This document shows, piece after piece, positions 45,762 through 58,665 of a stretch of 64,000 bases of DNA; positions within the stretch are counted from its first letter, which is position 1; every line of letters begins with the position of its first letter. Under the pieces are notes generated by a model. It ran no database searches, was not told the DNA's origin, and worked only from the letters and a program-made list of their open reading frames with translations. Made by a program: the position numbers and the translations under genes. The stretch is from Clavaria fumosa (lineage: Eukaryota > Basidiomycota > Agaricomycetes > Agaricales > Clavariaceae), in contig OX637795.1 of assembly GCA_951802425.1 (NCBI GenBank), positions 3,886,501 to 3,950,500 of the forward strand, given 5' to 3'.

Positions 45762-46087
45762 TGGGGGCAATCCCTGCCAACACGGGGTTGTTTGTAAATG
45801 TTGTGACCTCCCACCACTGACCCAAAAGTTGCGACGAAGTTGCAGGCTTACACAGGCATTTTGAAGCTTAGTTTTAGTGAGACAAAATGATCACAGATTT
45901 AATTTGGGTAGATTGTCCAAGATGAAATTTCTAATTTCTCCCTCAATATTTAAATACGAGCACTGGATTATGCAACGTGGTCAGACCATGTGACCGTGTC
46001 GCGCGGGGATCCAACGGTCACGTGATCGTTCGTTTAAAATATTTCCACCTCTGCCTCCTGCCTCCCTGCCTCAAAGCTAAGTCAGGC

Positions 46088-48862
46088 ATGCCTTGGGCTA
46101 TCGATCTCTATATTCCTATCCTAGAAAATGCCTTCCCAATGTGGCTTGCCACAAAGGGTAAAGAGCGGTCAGATCGCATCAGAACTACTGTGCAGCAGTT
46201 GCGGGAGGCTCATCAGCAACGGGTTTCCAAGGGAAAACGGCTGCCTGAGCTGCCTCTGGATCTCTCAAAGGTAAATTGACAAGTAATTACATTTTTTTGG
46301 ACTAAAAACTCAGTAGGCTGTTCAAACATGGTTCAAAAATGCGAGAGCCAAACGAGTATCAGGGGGTCACCCAATGTCTCGCAGTCGAGATGATGCTGAT
46401 GATGGAAATGGCCAAGGTGATGGCAACAATGGGAGTGATGATGATGTTGAGGGGGAAGATAAGAATAATGAGAGGTCGGTGTGGGGGCGTAAATGGAACC
46501 TGAGACGAGTAGTTGGACGAGTTTATCAAGAGGAAGTGCAGCAGGAAGTAACGAGGTTGGTCGAGGAGGGCTGGACACCATTTGCGGCATATCAGCCAGC
46601 ACTCACGAAAGTGTTGAATGGCCTTTCCGAAGCGGACAGGAAACAATGTACGGACCAAGCACACGCTTGGAATTCAGGTGCATGGCCTCACGATCTGCAG
46701 AGGGAGTGAGTATTTTATATCTGTGACATTCTCCCCTTCTCATTCCTGTTTAGGATGGCCGAGAAAGACTTATATAAAGTTGTCACACAATTCATGGACG
46801 ATGTGTACCGCAAGATGGGGGTACATGTCTTCATGCTCACGTCATTTGAGGATGAGGAGGGTCAGGCGATTTGCTCAAAGTAATTTTTGCTTTGTCTGCT
46901 GTCTCTCCATGCTAATCTATGTCTAAGGTTCGAAACGAGCAACAAAGGGCAAAAATTCACCAAGGCATGTGCGGATTGGAAAACTGGGAAAATTTGGCCC
47001 AGCTGGTGCAGATACAATGCGTCTTTGGGAAATAGTAAGTAGTTTATTTCACTAAGTTGTCTGGTATTAATTATCATCCAGATAATTATCAAGAAGACGA
47101 CAGATCTTGGGGGAAGCTGAACTACGACGATGCTGGCTACCCCCTCCTTGGGAAACTCCCACTTGACGTCTCACTTCCTTCTTTGAAGGACGTGATTCGT
47201 GAATTTGTGAAGGCTGTCTACTGTAAGATTTTTTTCTCACTTCTGAATCATGACTTATATCATTTTCAGTGGTTCAAAAGCAAACTGCACTTGTTCCATG
47301 GAAAAGAATCGCTGCCAGTCCTGAAGAATTTGTAAAGGATGGCATTCCGCCAGACAGCCGCCTTCAAGATCCTTCATACATGCCCAAGACTGAGGCAATT
47401 GCCTTGTATTCTTACTGGTACACGAAACAGCAGCAAGGCCTGAGGCCTTTGACATTCATCAGGTTGGGTATGGATTCAGATGTGGGAAACGAAGTGTTAG
47501 ATGATGGTCCAGACGCCGCTGACAAGGACGCAGAGCCGGAGGCAAAGGGGACAGACGCGCTGTCTGAGAGAGCGCTGACAGTTGACAAGGGCAAGAAAGT
47601 AGTTGGATTCGAGCCTGCCCCAGGCTCTCCAGCAACAGCCGTCAACCGTCTTGCATACCTGAAGAAACTAACAAATCAACAAGACTATGTCCATGCACTC
47701 AAGCTTCTCCAATATGCGGTATGTTTATTTGTCTTTTGAGGGTCAGTATCTGAGTCTGTGGCAGCGTCCAGGAACCACCAGCCGTCTCATCCCAGCAACC
47801 TTCGCCTGCTGGACATTTGACAACGAATGGCTACCGAAGGAATTTTTCTCTTCAGACCTTGAACATCCGGACAGTGCTGTTGCCTTTTCTGATTGGATCA
47901 GGGCATCGTCTTGGAGAGGCTCTTTGCCAAACTCAGTGGCACCACCTGGGTTCATCGAAAGGATATTGCTCGGCCTAGGACTCGGACTCAAACAACTCAG
48001 CGAAATCCTTTTCACTGAGCCTGACTCTATTGCGCCAAATACACCAGGATATTGTCTCAATGCTGAGCTTCCACTGTGGGATGCAATGACCCAAGCTGCT
48101 GCTTACTTGTCTGCTAGTGTTAAAACGTAAGAATTTATTTGTTCTGTCTCTTTTAAGTCTAAATGAAAATTTAGACTGGAAGCCAATGCATTGCAAACCT
48201 CTCAGGGTGTTATGCGGACTCTGAAGCCTCGACCATTTAAGCTCAGCAGCCTTCCATCTTTGATCCAACGGGCATCACAGGATATGGGTCTGGGTCACCA
48301 TGACGTACAAAGCCTTGGCAATGATTGGTATGCGTTATGTGAGGCATGGATTGCCACTGAGACAGCTTTGGGGAGCCTTGGAGGGACTCCATTAAAATTG
48401 GAGAATCGACAGGTTGCAGTTCCTGAATCACTCAGGAACTGGAGTCAAGCATGCCAAGCTTGTAACTGGGATGACACACAAGACTTTTCGGGGATTGCAG
48501 ACGACATGGCCAACTGGTGGCAACAAATAATGCCACATGGAGTTCTGCGCGATGCAGATGCGCTCATCCTGACTGACTGGTGTGGGGCAGGGCTCGCAGG
48601 TATTGCGATGGTTATGGTAGGAATGAAGACGTGGGGATTGACGCTGAAAGACGACGACAAGGTCGACTGGACCACAATGGTACGAGAAATTTCAGCTGTT
48701 TTCAAACTGATTCCATTGGCTCGAGGCCTGTGAGTCTATCTCAAATAATTGTGATTACAACTATTAACAAAGCACAGGAATAAATCACTAAGGAGAGGAA
48801 GAGACCAAGGAAAAGAGGCAGTGATAGGTGCAAAAAGAGTCAAAGTGGGAACTGCGACTTGA
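46088..48862 (+). CDS. Transposon-associated multi-exon protein, unknown function
   Basis: About nine exons, roughly 750 residues, in the style of proteins scattered near repeats in agaricomycete genomes. Exon 1 starts MPWAIDLYIPILENAF. Exon 2 (from 46317) reads AVQTWFKNARAKR, which resembles the recognition-helix motif WFxNxR of homeodomains, then an acidic linker and WGRKWNLRRVVGRVY. Later exons include VTQFMDDVYRKMGVHVFML, an Asp/Glu-rich linker, the acidic-aromatic block PATFACWTFDNEWLP, and LRNWSQACQACNWDD. A last small exon is basic (SLRRGRDQG ... AKRVKVGT), possibly a nuclear signal. Splice signals are regular. I know no function; DNA binding is an inference from WFKN and the basic tail. 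Confidence 0.55.
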
Positions 48863-48949
48863 AATATGCTACTTATCAATGAAGTACATGGAAATATTGT
48901 GGACAGTAACCACGTACATAAAGTGAATCACATGACAGTTGCCAGAGAT

Positions 48950-51900
48950 GCAAAATATCCTATGTAATGTGGTGGCCTTGATTCAAACCAGTCAAGGATA
49001 TCCTATTTAATTTGGTGGCCTGGATTCACACCAGTCAAGGATATCCTATTTAATTTGGTGGATTGGATTCAAACCAGTCAAGGATATCCCATTTAATTTG
49101 TTGGCTTGGATTCAAACTAGTTAAGGATATCCTATTTAATTTGGTGGCTTCAATTCAAACCAGTCAAGGATATCCTATTTCATTTGGTGGCTTGGATTCA
49201 AACTAGTTAAGGATATCCTATTTAATTTGGTGGCTTCAATTCAAACCAGCCAAGGATATCCTATTTAATTTGGTGGCCTGGATTCAAACCAGTCAAGGAT
49301 ATCCCATTTAATTTGTTGGCTTGGATTCAAACCAGTCAAGGATATCCTATTTAATTTGTTGGCTTGGATTCAAACTAGATAAGGATATCCTATTGAATTT
49401 GGTGGCTTCAATTCAAACCAGCCAAGGATATCCTATTTAATTTGGTGGCCTGGATTCAAACCAGTCAAGGATATCCTATTTAATTTGTTGGCTTGGATTC
49501 AAACCAGTCAAGGATATCCTATTTAATTTGTTGGCTTGGATTCAAACTAGTTAAGGATATCCTATTTAATTTGGTGGATTGGATTCAAACCAGTCAAGGA
49601 TATCCCATTTAATTTGTTGGCTTGGATTCAAACTAGTTAAGGATATCCTATTTAATTTGGTGGCTTCAATTCAAACCAGCCAAGGATATCCTATTTAATT
49701 TGGTGGCCTGGATTCAAACCAGTCAAGGATATCCCATTTAATTTGTTGGCTTGGATTCAAACCAGTCAAGGATATCCTATTTAATTTGTTGGCTTGGATT
49801 CAAACTAGATAAGGATATCCTATTGAATTTGGTGGCTTCAATTCAAACCAGCCAAGGATATCCTATTTAATTTGGTGGCCTGGATTCAAACCAGTCAAGG
49901 ATATCCTATTTAATTTGTTGGCTTGGATTCAAACCAGTCAAGGATATCCTATTTAATTTGTTGGCTTGGATTCAAACTAGTTAAGGATATCCTATTTAAT
50001 TTGGTGGATTGGATTCAAACCAGTCAAGGATATCCCATTTAATTTGTTGGCTTGGATTCAAACTAGTTAAGGATATCCTATTTAATTTGGTGGCTTCAAT
50101 TCAAACCAGTCAAGGATATCCTATTTAATGTGGTGGCTTGGATTCAAACCTGTCAAGGATATCCTATTTAATTTGGTGGATTGGATTCACACCAGTCAAG
50201 GATATCCTATTTAATTTGGTGGATTGGATTCAAACCAGTCAAGGATATCCCATTTAATTTGTTGGCTTGGATTCAAACTAGTTAAGGATATCCTATTTAA
50301 TTTGGTGGCTTAGATTCAAACCAGTCAAGGATATCCTATTTAATTTGGTGGATTGGATTCACACCAGTCAAGGATATCCTATTTAATTTGGTGGATTGGA
50401 TTCAAACCAGTCAAGGATATCCCATTTAATTTGTTGGCTTGGATTCAAACTAGTTAAGGATATCCTATTTAATTTGGTGGCTTGGATTCAAACCAGTCAA
50501 GGATATCCTATTTAATTTGTTGGCTTGGATTCAAACCAGTCAAGGATATCCTATTTAATTTGGTGGATTGGATTCAAACCAGTCAAGGATATCCCATTTA
50601 ATTTGTTGGCTTGGATTCAAACTAGTTAAGGATATCCTATTTAATTTGGTGGCTTCAATTCAAACCAGTCAAGGATATCCTATTTAATTTGTTGGCTTGG
50701 ATTCAAACTAGATAAGGATATCCTATTTAATTTGGTGGCTTCAATTCAATCCAGCCAAGGATATCCTATTTAATTTGGTGGCCTGCATTCAAACCAGTCA
50801 AGGATATCCTATTTAATTTGTTGGCCTGGATTCAAACCAGTCAAGGATATCCTATTTAATTTGTTGGCTTGGATTCAAACCAGTCAAGGATATCCTATTT
50901 AATTTGGTGGATTGGATTCAAACCAGTCAAGGATATCCCATTTAATTTGTTGGCTTGGATTCAAACTAGTTAAGGATATCCTATTTAATTTGGTGGCTTC
51001 AATTCAAACCAGCCAAGGATATCCCATTTAATTTGTTGGCTTGGATTCAAACTAGTTAAGGATATCCTATTTAATTTGGTGGCTTGGATTCAAACCAGTC
51101 AAGGATATCCTATTTAATTTGGTGGATTGGATTCACACCAGTCAAGGATATCCTATTTAATTTGGTGGATTGGATTCAAACCAGTCAAGGATATCCCATT
51201 TAATTTGTTGGCTTGGATTCAAACCAGTCAAGGATATCCTATTTAATTTGGTGGATTGGATTCAAACCAGTCAAGGATATCCCATTTAATTTGTTGGCTT
51301 GGATTCAAACTAGTTAAGGATATCCTATTTAATTTGGTGGCTTCAATTCAAACCAGTCAAGGATATCCTATTTAATTTGTTGGCCTGGATTCAAACCAGT
51401 CAAGGATATCCTATTTAATTTGTTGGCTTGGATTCAAACCAGTCAAGGATATCCTATTTAATTTGGTGGATTGGATTCAAACCTGTCAAGGATATCCTAT
51501 TTAATTTGTTGGCTTGGATTCAAACTAGTTAAGGATATCCTATTTAATTTGGTGGCTTCAATTCAAACCAGTCAAGGATATCCTATTTAATGTGGTGGCT
51601 TGGATTCAAACCTGTCAAGGATATCCTATTAAATTTGGTGGCTTGGATTCACACCAGTCAAGGATATCCTATTTAATATATCTGCCTGGATTCAATCCAA
51701 TCAAGGATATCCTATTTAATTTGGTAGCCTGGATGTGATTGATTGATGGATATCCTATTTCATTTGGTGGCTTGGATTCAATCCAGTCAAGGATATGATA
51801 TCCTATTTAATTTGGTACCTTGGATTGAAACCAGTCAAGGATAACCTATTTAAATTGGTGGCTTGGATTTAAACCAGTCAAGGATATCCTATGTAATTTG

Positions 51901-52195
51901 CTGGCTTGGATTCAAACCTGTCAAGGATATCCTATTTATTATGGTATCCCTGATTCAATCCAATCAAGGATATTCCATTTAATTTGGTGGCCTGGATTTT
52001 CTTCAGTCATGGATATCCTATTTATTATGGTTGCTTGGATTCAATCCAGTTAAGGATATCCTATTTAATTTGGTGGCCTGGATTCAATCCAGTCACGGAT
52101 ACCCTATCCAATTTTGCTGGACCTGAGGTTATCTGGTCAAGAATATCCTATTTAATTCGCTGAACCCATGGTTATCCTGGCAAGGATATCCTCCG
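48950..52195. repeat. 43-bp satellite array, about 74 units, with 430-bp higher-order period
   Basis: Head-to-tail units of 43 bases around the core AAGGATATCCTATTTAATTT, then GGTGGCTTGGATTCAAACC. Each unit contains the palindrome AGGATATCCT. Variants (GGTGG/GTTGG, CTTGG/CCTGG/ATTGG/TTCAA, CCAGTC/CTAGTT/CTAGAT) recur in a fixed order. For example the rare 'caaactagat' plus 'tattgaattt' unit occurs at 49371 and again at 49801, exactly 430 bases (ten units) apart. The last 500 bases (about 51660-52195) decay in sequence and unit length. No ORF occurs inside. Confidence 0.95.
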
Positions 52196-52312
52196 CCGGC
52201 CACATATATTACTAGAAAATCAGATATCTCTGGCGGAATCCGGTACCCCGTTATATACAGGGGATTTGCAGTGTCCGGTATCCCGTTGTATACTAGAATA
52301 TCCGACTGAACT

Positions 52313-53574
52313 ATGTGCATTCCCATCCAGTCAGCCCCACTCGCGGTCATCAAATACTCCAGTACAGTCAGAGAACGGCTTTGGTCAGTACAATCCTCCT
52401 CCTTCGGCCCACCCGAGTTAAGATCACATTCTGCAGCGCCATATGCATATAATTACGTAGGTTTCGAAGATCCCAATCCTGCGACACCATTGCTGTCCAG
52501 CTCTCGACCGCCTAACCCGACGCCTTGTTTATCTCGCTCACAAAACCAACCCAGTCACCCTAGCTCCCCGCTATCCGACCGTTCTGGTGCCCAATATCGT
52601 GCAGGGGATCCCGCGTCGCCCTTATCTGACTCATCATCGTCTCCCTCACATTCGCTAAATCTAGCGTCTCGACCCGGCAGTCCGTCTAATCGGGGTGGCC
52701 CTCTGGTGCATGACCCATCTGGGCGGGATCCACAGGGCAAGGCAAATTATCCACCTGGAGATCTTGATCACGACACGGAACGCTTTCAGTTGATGCAGCA
52801 GAACTTAACTCTGTATGCCGAACTTTTAATGCTGAAGTATGTATCCATCTCCGTCGATATCATTGACTCATCAAATACGATCTCGAGCGCAGAGCTGCCT
52901 ACCAATCGCTTGCCAACACTGTCCCATCCCTTTTGAATAATGCGAACCCTCCTCCCCCAAAACACCTTTCGCCTTTCATCTTCCTTCCAACCCTTCCGGT
53001 TATTCCTGTTCCGGCTCCATTACAGGAAAAGGACTATCCGCTTGTCAAGTTTTGGCACCGCTCGACCTGGCAAGAGTATCCTCTAACACCTAACCCAGGG
53101 ATATCCGGCAAGGAGTCCGCAAGCCAACAAGACGTCATAAATTCGTTACCAGTTATCAACATGATGATGCGATATGTAGAGGACGAATATGGCCAACCCG
53201 TTGACAGTCACCGTGCACGGGCCATACGTCAGATTGCCCGTCGCGTCTTCCGTCAGCTCGCAAAGCTTGGCATTACCCCTAAGACATGGGGTGTAGCCAG
53301 TAGGAGTGTCGTCAAGCACTTCAACCATGAGATGGCTCTGCAAGTCCCCGAAATGCGCTATTGCGAGAACCATTGGAAGGCTGGTTACCTTGCGGTGCAG
53401 CTATATCCACAATGGCGTAAGTTCTTATTGGATAGGCTCCACACAATGTTCCAGCCAGATGGAGACGATACTTCGCAGCGGGTGGGTAAAAGATCTGGTG
53501 GTGATATTGATATTAGCAACACGCCACACAACACGCCACGATCGTCAAGGAAGAGGGTCAAAGACAGGGGGTGA
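52313..53574 (+). CDS. Repeat-associated protein of unknown function
   Basis: Two exons joined at a GTATGT...GCGCAG intron (about 52837-52890). The first half is Ser/Pro-rich and disordered (SPLSDSSSSPSHSLN). The second half is a conserved-looking domain (VKFWHRSTWQEYPLTP, YVEDEYGQPVDSHRARAIRQ, RRVFRQLAKLGITPKTWG, MRYCENHWKAGYLAVQLYP) of the kind found in many copies in agaricomycetes. It ends in a basic tail (RSSRKRVKDRG). It starts directly downstream of the satellite array. Function not known; a domesticated or still-mobile element protein is plausible. Confidence 0.5.
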
Positions 53575-54067
53575 GTGGTGAAGGTGGTCCCATATTCTGT
53601 GCACGCGCGCACTATTATCTCACAGGTATCTACTCTGCTTGATGCAACCCATTCAAATGGCTCATCATCTTTGACCAAAGCTGTACAAGAGTACCACCTC
53701 CATCAAGTTTCGTTGTGCTACGCACCTCATTGTGCCAACGGCTCACCTGCTTCCCTCTTGATGTATTGGTTCTTTCACTTCGGCCTCTATCTGTTGGCCC
53801 CTCAATCTCTCTGCGAATTCCTCATTGCTCTTACGTTCTTGCTATTTCCTCGAACTTTTTCGAGTTCGCACCTATCGAGTTCGCACCTACCGTAGCATGT
53901 CGGATTTTTGTACCATGTAATAAATTATATATGCCCTCTGCGTAAAGTTACGTGCACTGATCAATTATAACCAAAGTCCCCCTCTGTCCCTCTTGTCTCT
54001 CGCTCCATGCATCCCAGAGGCTCATACTGCCTCCCTCTCTCTCCTAACCTGGTCTTACACTATACTT
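53575..54067. other. Flank between unknown gene and copia element
   Basis: Includes two adjacent copies of 'gagttcgcacctatcgagttcgcacctac' near 53868-53892. No gene supported. Confidence 0.4.
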
Positions 54068-54072
54068 GGTCT

Positions 54073-54399
54073 TATAGAGCAAACACCGGTTAGACTCTCA
54101 AGCGACACAAGTCATTTATTATATTAAAGGGGATGTACCTATAGAGTGAACACCGGTTAGACTATGGTGTTTAGTTAGTGAATAGACAGATAGAAGATGT
54201 AACAGATGTATCATACCTCTCAAGTGACACAAGTCATTGAGAGGGTGCGGGGACTACGCTACAGGACTATATAGTGAGTGGGGATGCGAATAGAAGCTCG
54301 CATTAGACTAGTAAGCGTTGAAGGGGAAAATTGTTAAGTGCGGAAGCGAGCAAGAGAGAGAGGATGGGCCGTTACGCGAGGCGGTTTGAACTTCCAACA
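54073..54399 (-). repeat. Copia 3' LTR (327 bp)
   Basis: Aligns to the 5' LTR at 58666-59007 without gaps except a 15-base block (about 58978-58992) missing here. I count 14 single-base differences, all transitions and all at CG versus TG/CA dinucleotides. Confidence 0.92.
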
Positions 54400-54407
54400 C
54401 TCCCCTG

Positions 54408-57400
54408 TCAAACCGCGTGTAGTCCAAGCGCATTTGCGAAGTGCTTTGCTTTCGCGCTTGGTAGCGCCTTCGTCAGGGTGTCAGCCACCATCTCGTCTGT
54501 AGGACAATAGATTAGGTTGATAGAGCTGTTTTGAACGACATATCATATGAAATGGTATCGTATGTCGATGTGTTTCGTGCGGGCATGGTGGTGCCCGTCT
54601 TGTGTGAGCGCGATAGTGGATTTGTTGTCGCAAAAGAGGGTGGTGGGAGCGGCGAGTGGGTGGACGAGTTTGTCGATGAGCCTTCGCAGCCATATCGCTT
54701 CCTTTGCAGCAATGTACTCGGCCTCCGTCATCAAGAGAACAACCAGTTCCTGCTTTTTAGCCGCCCACGACACAGCTCCCCTGTCAATCAAGAATGCGTA
54801 CCCGCTTATAGCCTTTCTGTGCTCCTGGGTACTCCCATCCGCATCGCTATACCCCTCTAGTTCCTTTTCGGTACCACCGTAGGTAAGCCTCCAGTTCTTC
54901 GTTCCCTTCAGGTAACGAAAAACTTGCTTAAGCGCTTCCCAGTGGGCTCGTCCTGGGTTTTCAGCGAACTGAGCAAGAGTAGAAACGGCGAAAGCGATAT
55001 CGGGTCGGGTGGCGATGTCTGCCCACATGAGCATCCCGAGTAAGCACCGGTAGGGGAATTTCTGCATTTCTGCAACATCTTCTACAGAGGTCGGGCATTG
55101 GGAGTGAGAGAGGACAGTAGAGCAGTCCATCAGCGAGGCCTGCGGACTTAGGTCGGTAAAATTTCCACGCACCAGTATCGTTTCGATGTAGCTTCGCTGA
55201 CTCAGCGAAAGCGTGCGTGACGCTCTGTCCCTCGTTACCTCAATCCCTAGCAACCAACCAATCGCTCCCATGTCAGTCAGCTTGAACCTCTTGTTCAGTT
55301 CGCGCTTCATCCTCGCTATCTCTGCTGTATCTCCGCCCGCGATGATGCAGTCATCCACATGGACCGCTATCAAGGTCATCGATGCTTCGCCCCGCCGGTA
55401 GAACACTGCGGGGTCCGCTGCGCTCTTTTGGAAGCCTAGCGTCGTCAGCTCGCTGCAGAGGGCCTCGTACCACTTTCACCCGCTTTGTTTTAAGCCGTAT
55501 ATGGACTTTTTCAACTTCAGGACGTATCCACGATGGCTGTTGACTTCGTATCCAGGTGGTTGTTCCATATACACTTCTTTGTTGTCGCCTAACTGACCAT
55601 TCAGAAAGGCACTGTTGAAGTCAAAAGTGTCAATGTCCCAGTCGTTCCTCGTCGCTATGGCCAGGATAACATGGATCGAGGCGAGGCGGGCCACAGGCGC
55701 GAAGGTCTCGAAGTAGTCTTGGCTGTAGACTTGTGTGTACCCTTTTGCTACCAGCCATGCCTTGTACTTCTCTATCTGACTGGCAGCATTCTTCTTTATT
55801 TGCAGGACCCATTTGGAGCCGACAACATTTTTATCTTTGGGTCATTTGACAATGTCCCAGGTCTCCACTTTGTCTAGGCACTCCAGCTTGGTTTTGATGG
55901 CGTCGTGCCATTTGGGCCAGTCCGGGCGCCGCTTAGCTTCGTGGTACGTTGGATCTACCCCCTCCGTCTCAACTATACTCGCTATCATGGCATACTCAAT
56001 TCCTCCCAGGTTTGCGTGCTCCTCCTCATCCTCAGTGGATGGCGCTTCGGGCAGGGTTGGTGTGGGCATACCTTGTGGTAGGTGCAGCCCCTTCTTTCTC
56101 CCCTCTATCGTTCCTTCCCCTCGCTGCAACCTTTTGACGTATTCTGACGGCTTTCTTTGGCGTTTGGTCCGCTCTTCAATCGCTTCTTGATGAGTCGGAT
56201 TCTCCTCTGCCTCGTCGTTGGAGTCTCTCGGGAGGGGTTCGTCAGGCTGCGGGCTGCGTGACGCTGGGGTTGCCGGTTCCTGTGGTGCGTGTCTCACAAA
56301 GACAATGTCGCTTATGTCAAATTTGACGCTTCGTTCAACGGTTACTGACCGTTTTTCAGGCCAGTATATATGATGACCGTGGGTGGGCTTGTCAAAGCCT
56401 ATCCATCTTCCTACATTCGACCGCCCGTCCAGTTTCGTTCTCGTCGGGTCGTGCACCCAAACTTTCGTCCCCCATTCGGGGAGGTGGGACAGGTCTGGTT
56501 TGGTGCCAAAAAGGGCTTGGTAGGGCGTCATGTTGGTGAGTGCCTGTGTCGATGTTCGGTTCTTTAGGTAGATGGCATGCCTGACCGCCTTGGCCCACAG
56601 AAATTTCGGCAGTCCGCTGGCATGGAGCATCACCCGGACACATTCAAGAATCGAGCGGTTGAGGCGTTCGGCGACGCCGTTGTACTCAGGAGTGTCATGC
56701 ACAGTGAGTCTTCGGATCGTCCCTGCCTGGGCTAAGTGTTCCTCGAAAGCCCCGCTCATGTACTCGCCTCCCTTGTCAGAGTACAGGCATTTTATCCTGG
56801 CATCTCGTTGCGTCTTTGCCCATGCCTCGAAGCGTCGGTAGGAGGCTAGGGTCTCGTCTTTGGTTCGGAGGATGTCTACGGCGGACCACCTGGTGCATCC
56901 ATCTGTGTAAGTGACGTAGTATGCTCGTCCGTTGATGGATCTGACTGGTGACGGCCCCCACAGGTCTGAATGGATCTTGTCGCCGAAGCGCTCGGCGCAG
57001 GGCTCCACTCTTACCTTCCTTATAGGCTTGCGAGTCGCCTTCGCATACTCGCAAGAGTCGCATGGTCCCGGTTGCGATGAGTCGTCAATCTCTATCCCTT
57101 TTATCATCCCTCTTTGGATGAGGGTTTTGGCTGCGTCATAAGATATGTGTCCCATCTTTCTGTGTAGTTCTTCAACGCTGACAGTCGCGGCCACTAGTGC
57201 TCGGCCGTCTACGTCACATGCACCGTGATTGACCTGGTAAAGTCCGTTCCTGCGGGGGATCTGGCCTACGAGCTCGCTGTTCGGTCCATGGATGAGACAC
57301 TTTGCCCCCTTGAATGCAACAGAGTGGTTTGCTTCGGTGATTTTGGTGATTGAGACTAACGTTGCGGACATTGCAGGTGCATACAGCACGTCTCGGAGTA

Positions 57401-58619
57401 GCACCTTTGTCGTTTCTGATCTGTTTGGGACAGATATATACATATCACCCTTCCCTAACGCTTTGAAGGTCCTCCTATCGGCCGCGTGTATGTTTTTTGT
57501 TGGGATTTCAGTGTAGTTTAGGAATTTTGCGCGGTATGGCGACATGTGGCAGGAGGCGCCGGAGTCGTATAGTTCGATATCCATGTGCTCGTCGGTCTCT
57601 GCCAGGTGAGCATAGTCTATTCCTGCCGTTTCACCTTGATTGTCTCCTTTGATGATCGCCGCCCATGCAGTTGCGCTGTCGTCATCGTCGTCTGCGGCAG
57701 CAGCCTTGTCCGCCCCTTTTGCCTTCTGCTTCGGTCCTTGGCCCTCCTTGCCGCCTCCTTTCGCCCAGCAGTCTTTCTGGTAATGTCCCTGCTTCTTACA
57801 GTTGAAGCACTTAACCTTAGGCTGTTCCTTTTTCTTAGTCCCTGCGGAGTCGGGGGATGCGGTTAGCGCCGCATCTTCCTTCTCCTTTTTCATGCCTTTT
57901 TCTCGTAGGGCTCGGCGGTTGGCCTCTTGGCCTAGCGACTCTATGAGTCGGTCGGGATCTATCTTGGGCGGCGTTATGACGGTCTCAAATGCAGGTATGA
58001 CGAGGGTGCCAACAGTGCATTCTGGGACAGTTATCGTTATCGATGTCGGGCTGAGCTGATTGGTGATGGAGGTGAGGTAGTTGTTGTATGACAGCAGGAG
58101 GGAGGAAAGGATAATGGTGCGGAAGTTTTCGTCTGTGACTCCCTTGCCCATTAGGGCGAGGTCTTCTCGCATCTGACGGAGTTTTGCTAGGTGCTCACGT
58201 ATGTCTCCTTTGTCAGGACATCTCTCGTTTTGAAGTTGGGTGCGTAGTTCGACGACTATCAACTGCGCCTTGTTCTGGTGATGCTGAACGACTTTGGTCC
58301 AGACTTCTCTCACTGTCGGTTCCTTCCGTACGGTGAGATATAACGTTGGGGGTAACGCTTCGGCAAGCCCTTTTCGTATTGTCACTTCGCCCGAAGTCCA
58401 GCGGGCCGTCTCTCATTCAAACGCCTCTTCCTCTGCCACAGGGATCGCGGCCGCCGGGCGGACTGGTCTTGTCCTTCGCCCATCAAGATGGCCTTCGAGG
58501 TTGTGCGATGCGCACTCGAGCTCGACACTGTCCTGGAATATAATCCAATTGGATCTGTCGGGCTTCAATTTCGGCAGGGAGAAAGTTTTGGAGAGCTTCG
58601 GTTGGTTAACGAACGACAT
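54408..58619 (-). pseudogene. Copia gag-pol, one frame with four in-frame TGA stops
   Basis: A single 1404-codon frame from 58619 to the stop at 54408. Gag N-terminus (PKLKPDRSNWIIFQDSVE), zinc knuckle CFNCKKQGHYQKDC, protease DSGASCHM, integrase HRKMGHIS...C-x2-C with the DDE core (HSDLWG, YSDKGGEY, and the later Glu), then reverse transcriptase (VGSKWV, DFNSAFLNGQL, YGLKQSG, VHVDDC) and RNase H to DEMVADTLTKALP. The frame is broken only by four TGA codons at 58413, 55842, 55476 and 54543. Each sits where copia proteins often have Arg, so each can be explained by one CGA-to-TGA change. No frameshift or deletion is visible, so the copy was intact recently but cannot make full pol as it stands. 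Confidence 0.9.
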
Positions 58620-58665
58620 TTGAAAGTGAGTGTGTGTGTAATCCCCTTAAGCAGGTCTCATAATC

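Noticed and set aside
48950..52195. CRISPR-like array
   Set aside because: Units are contiguous with no unique spacers; this is a eukaryotic satellite.
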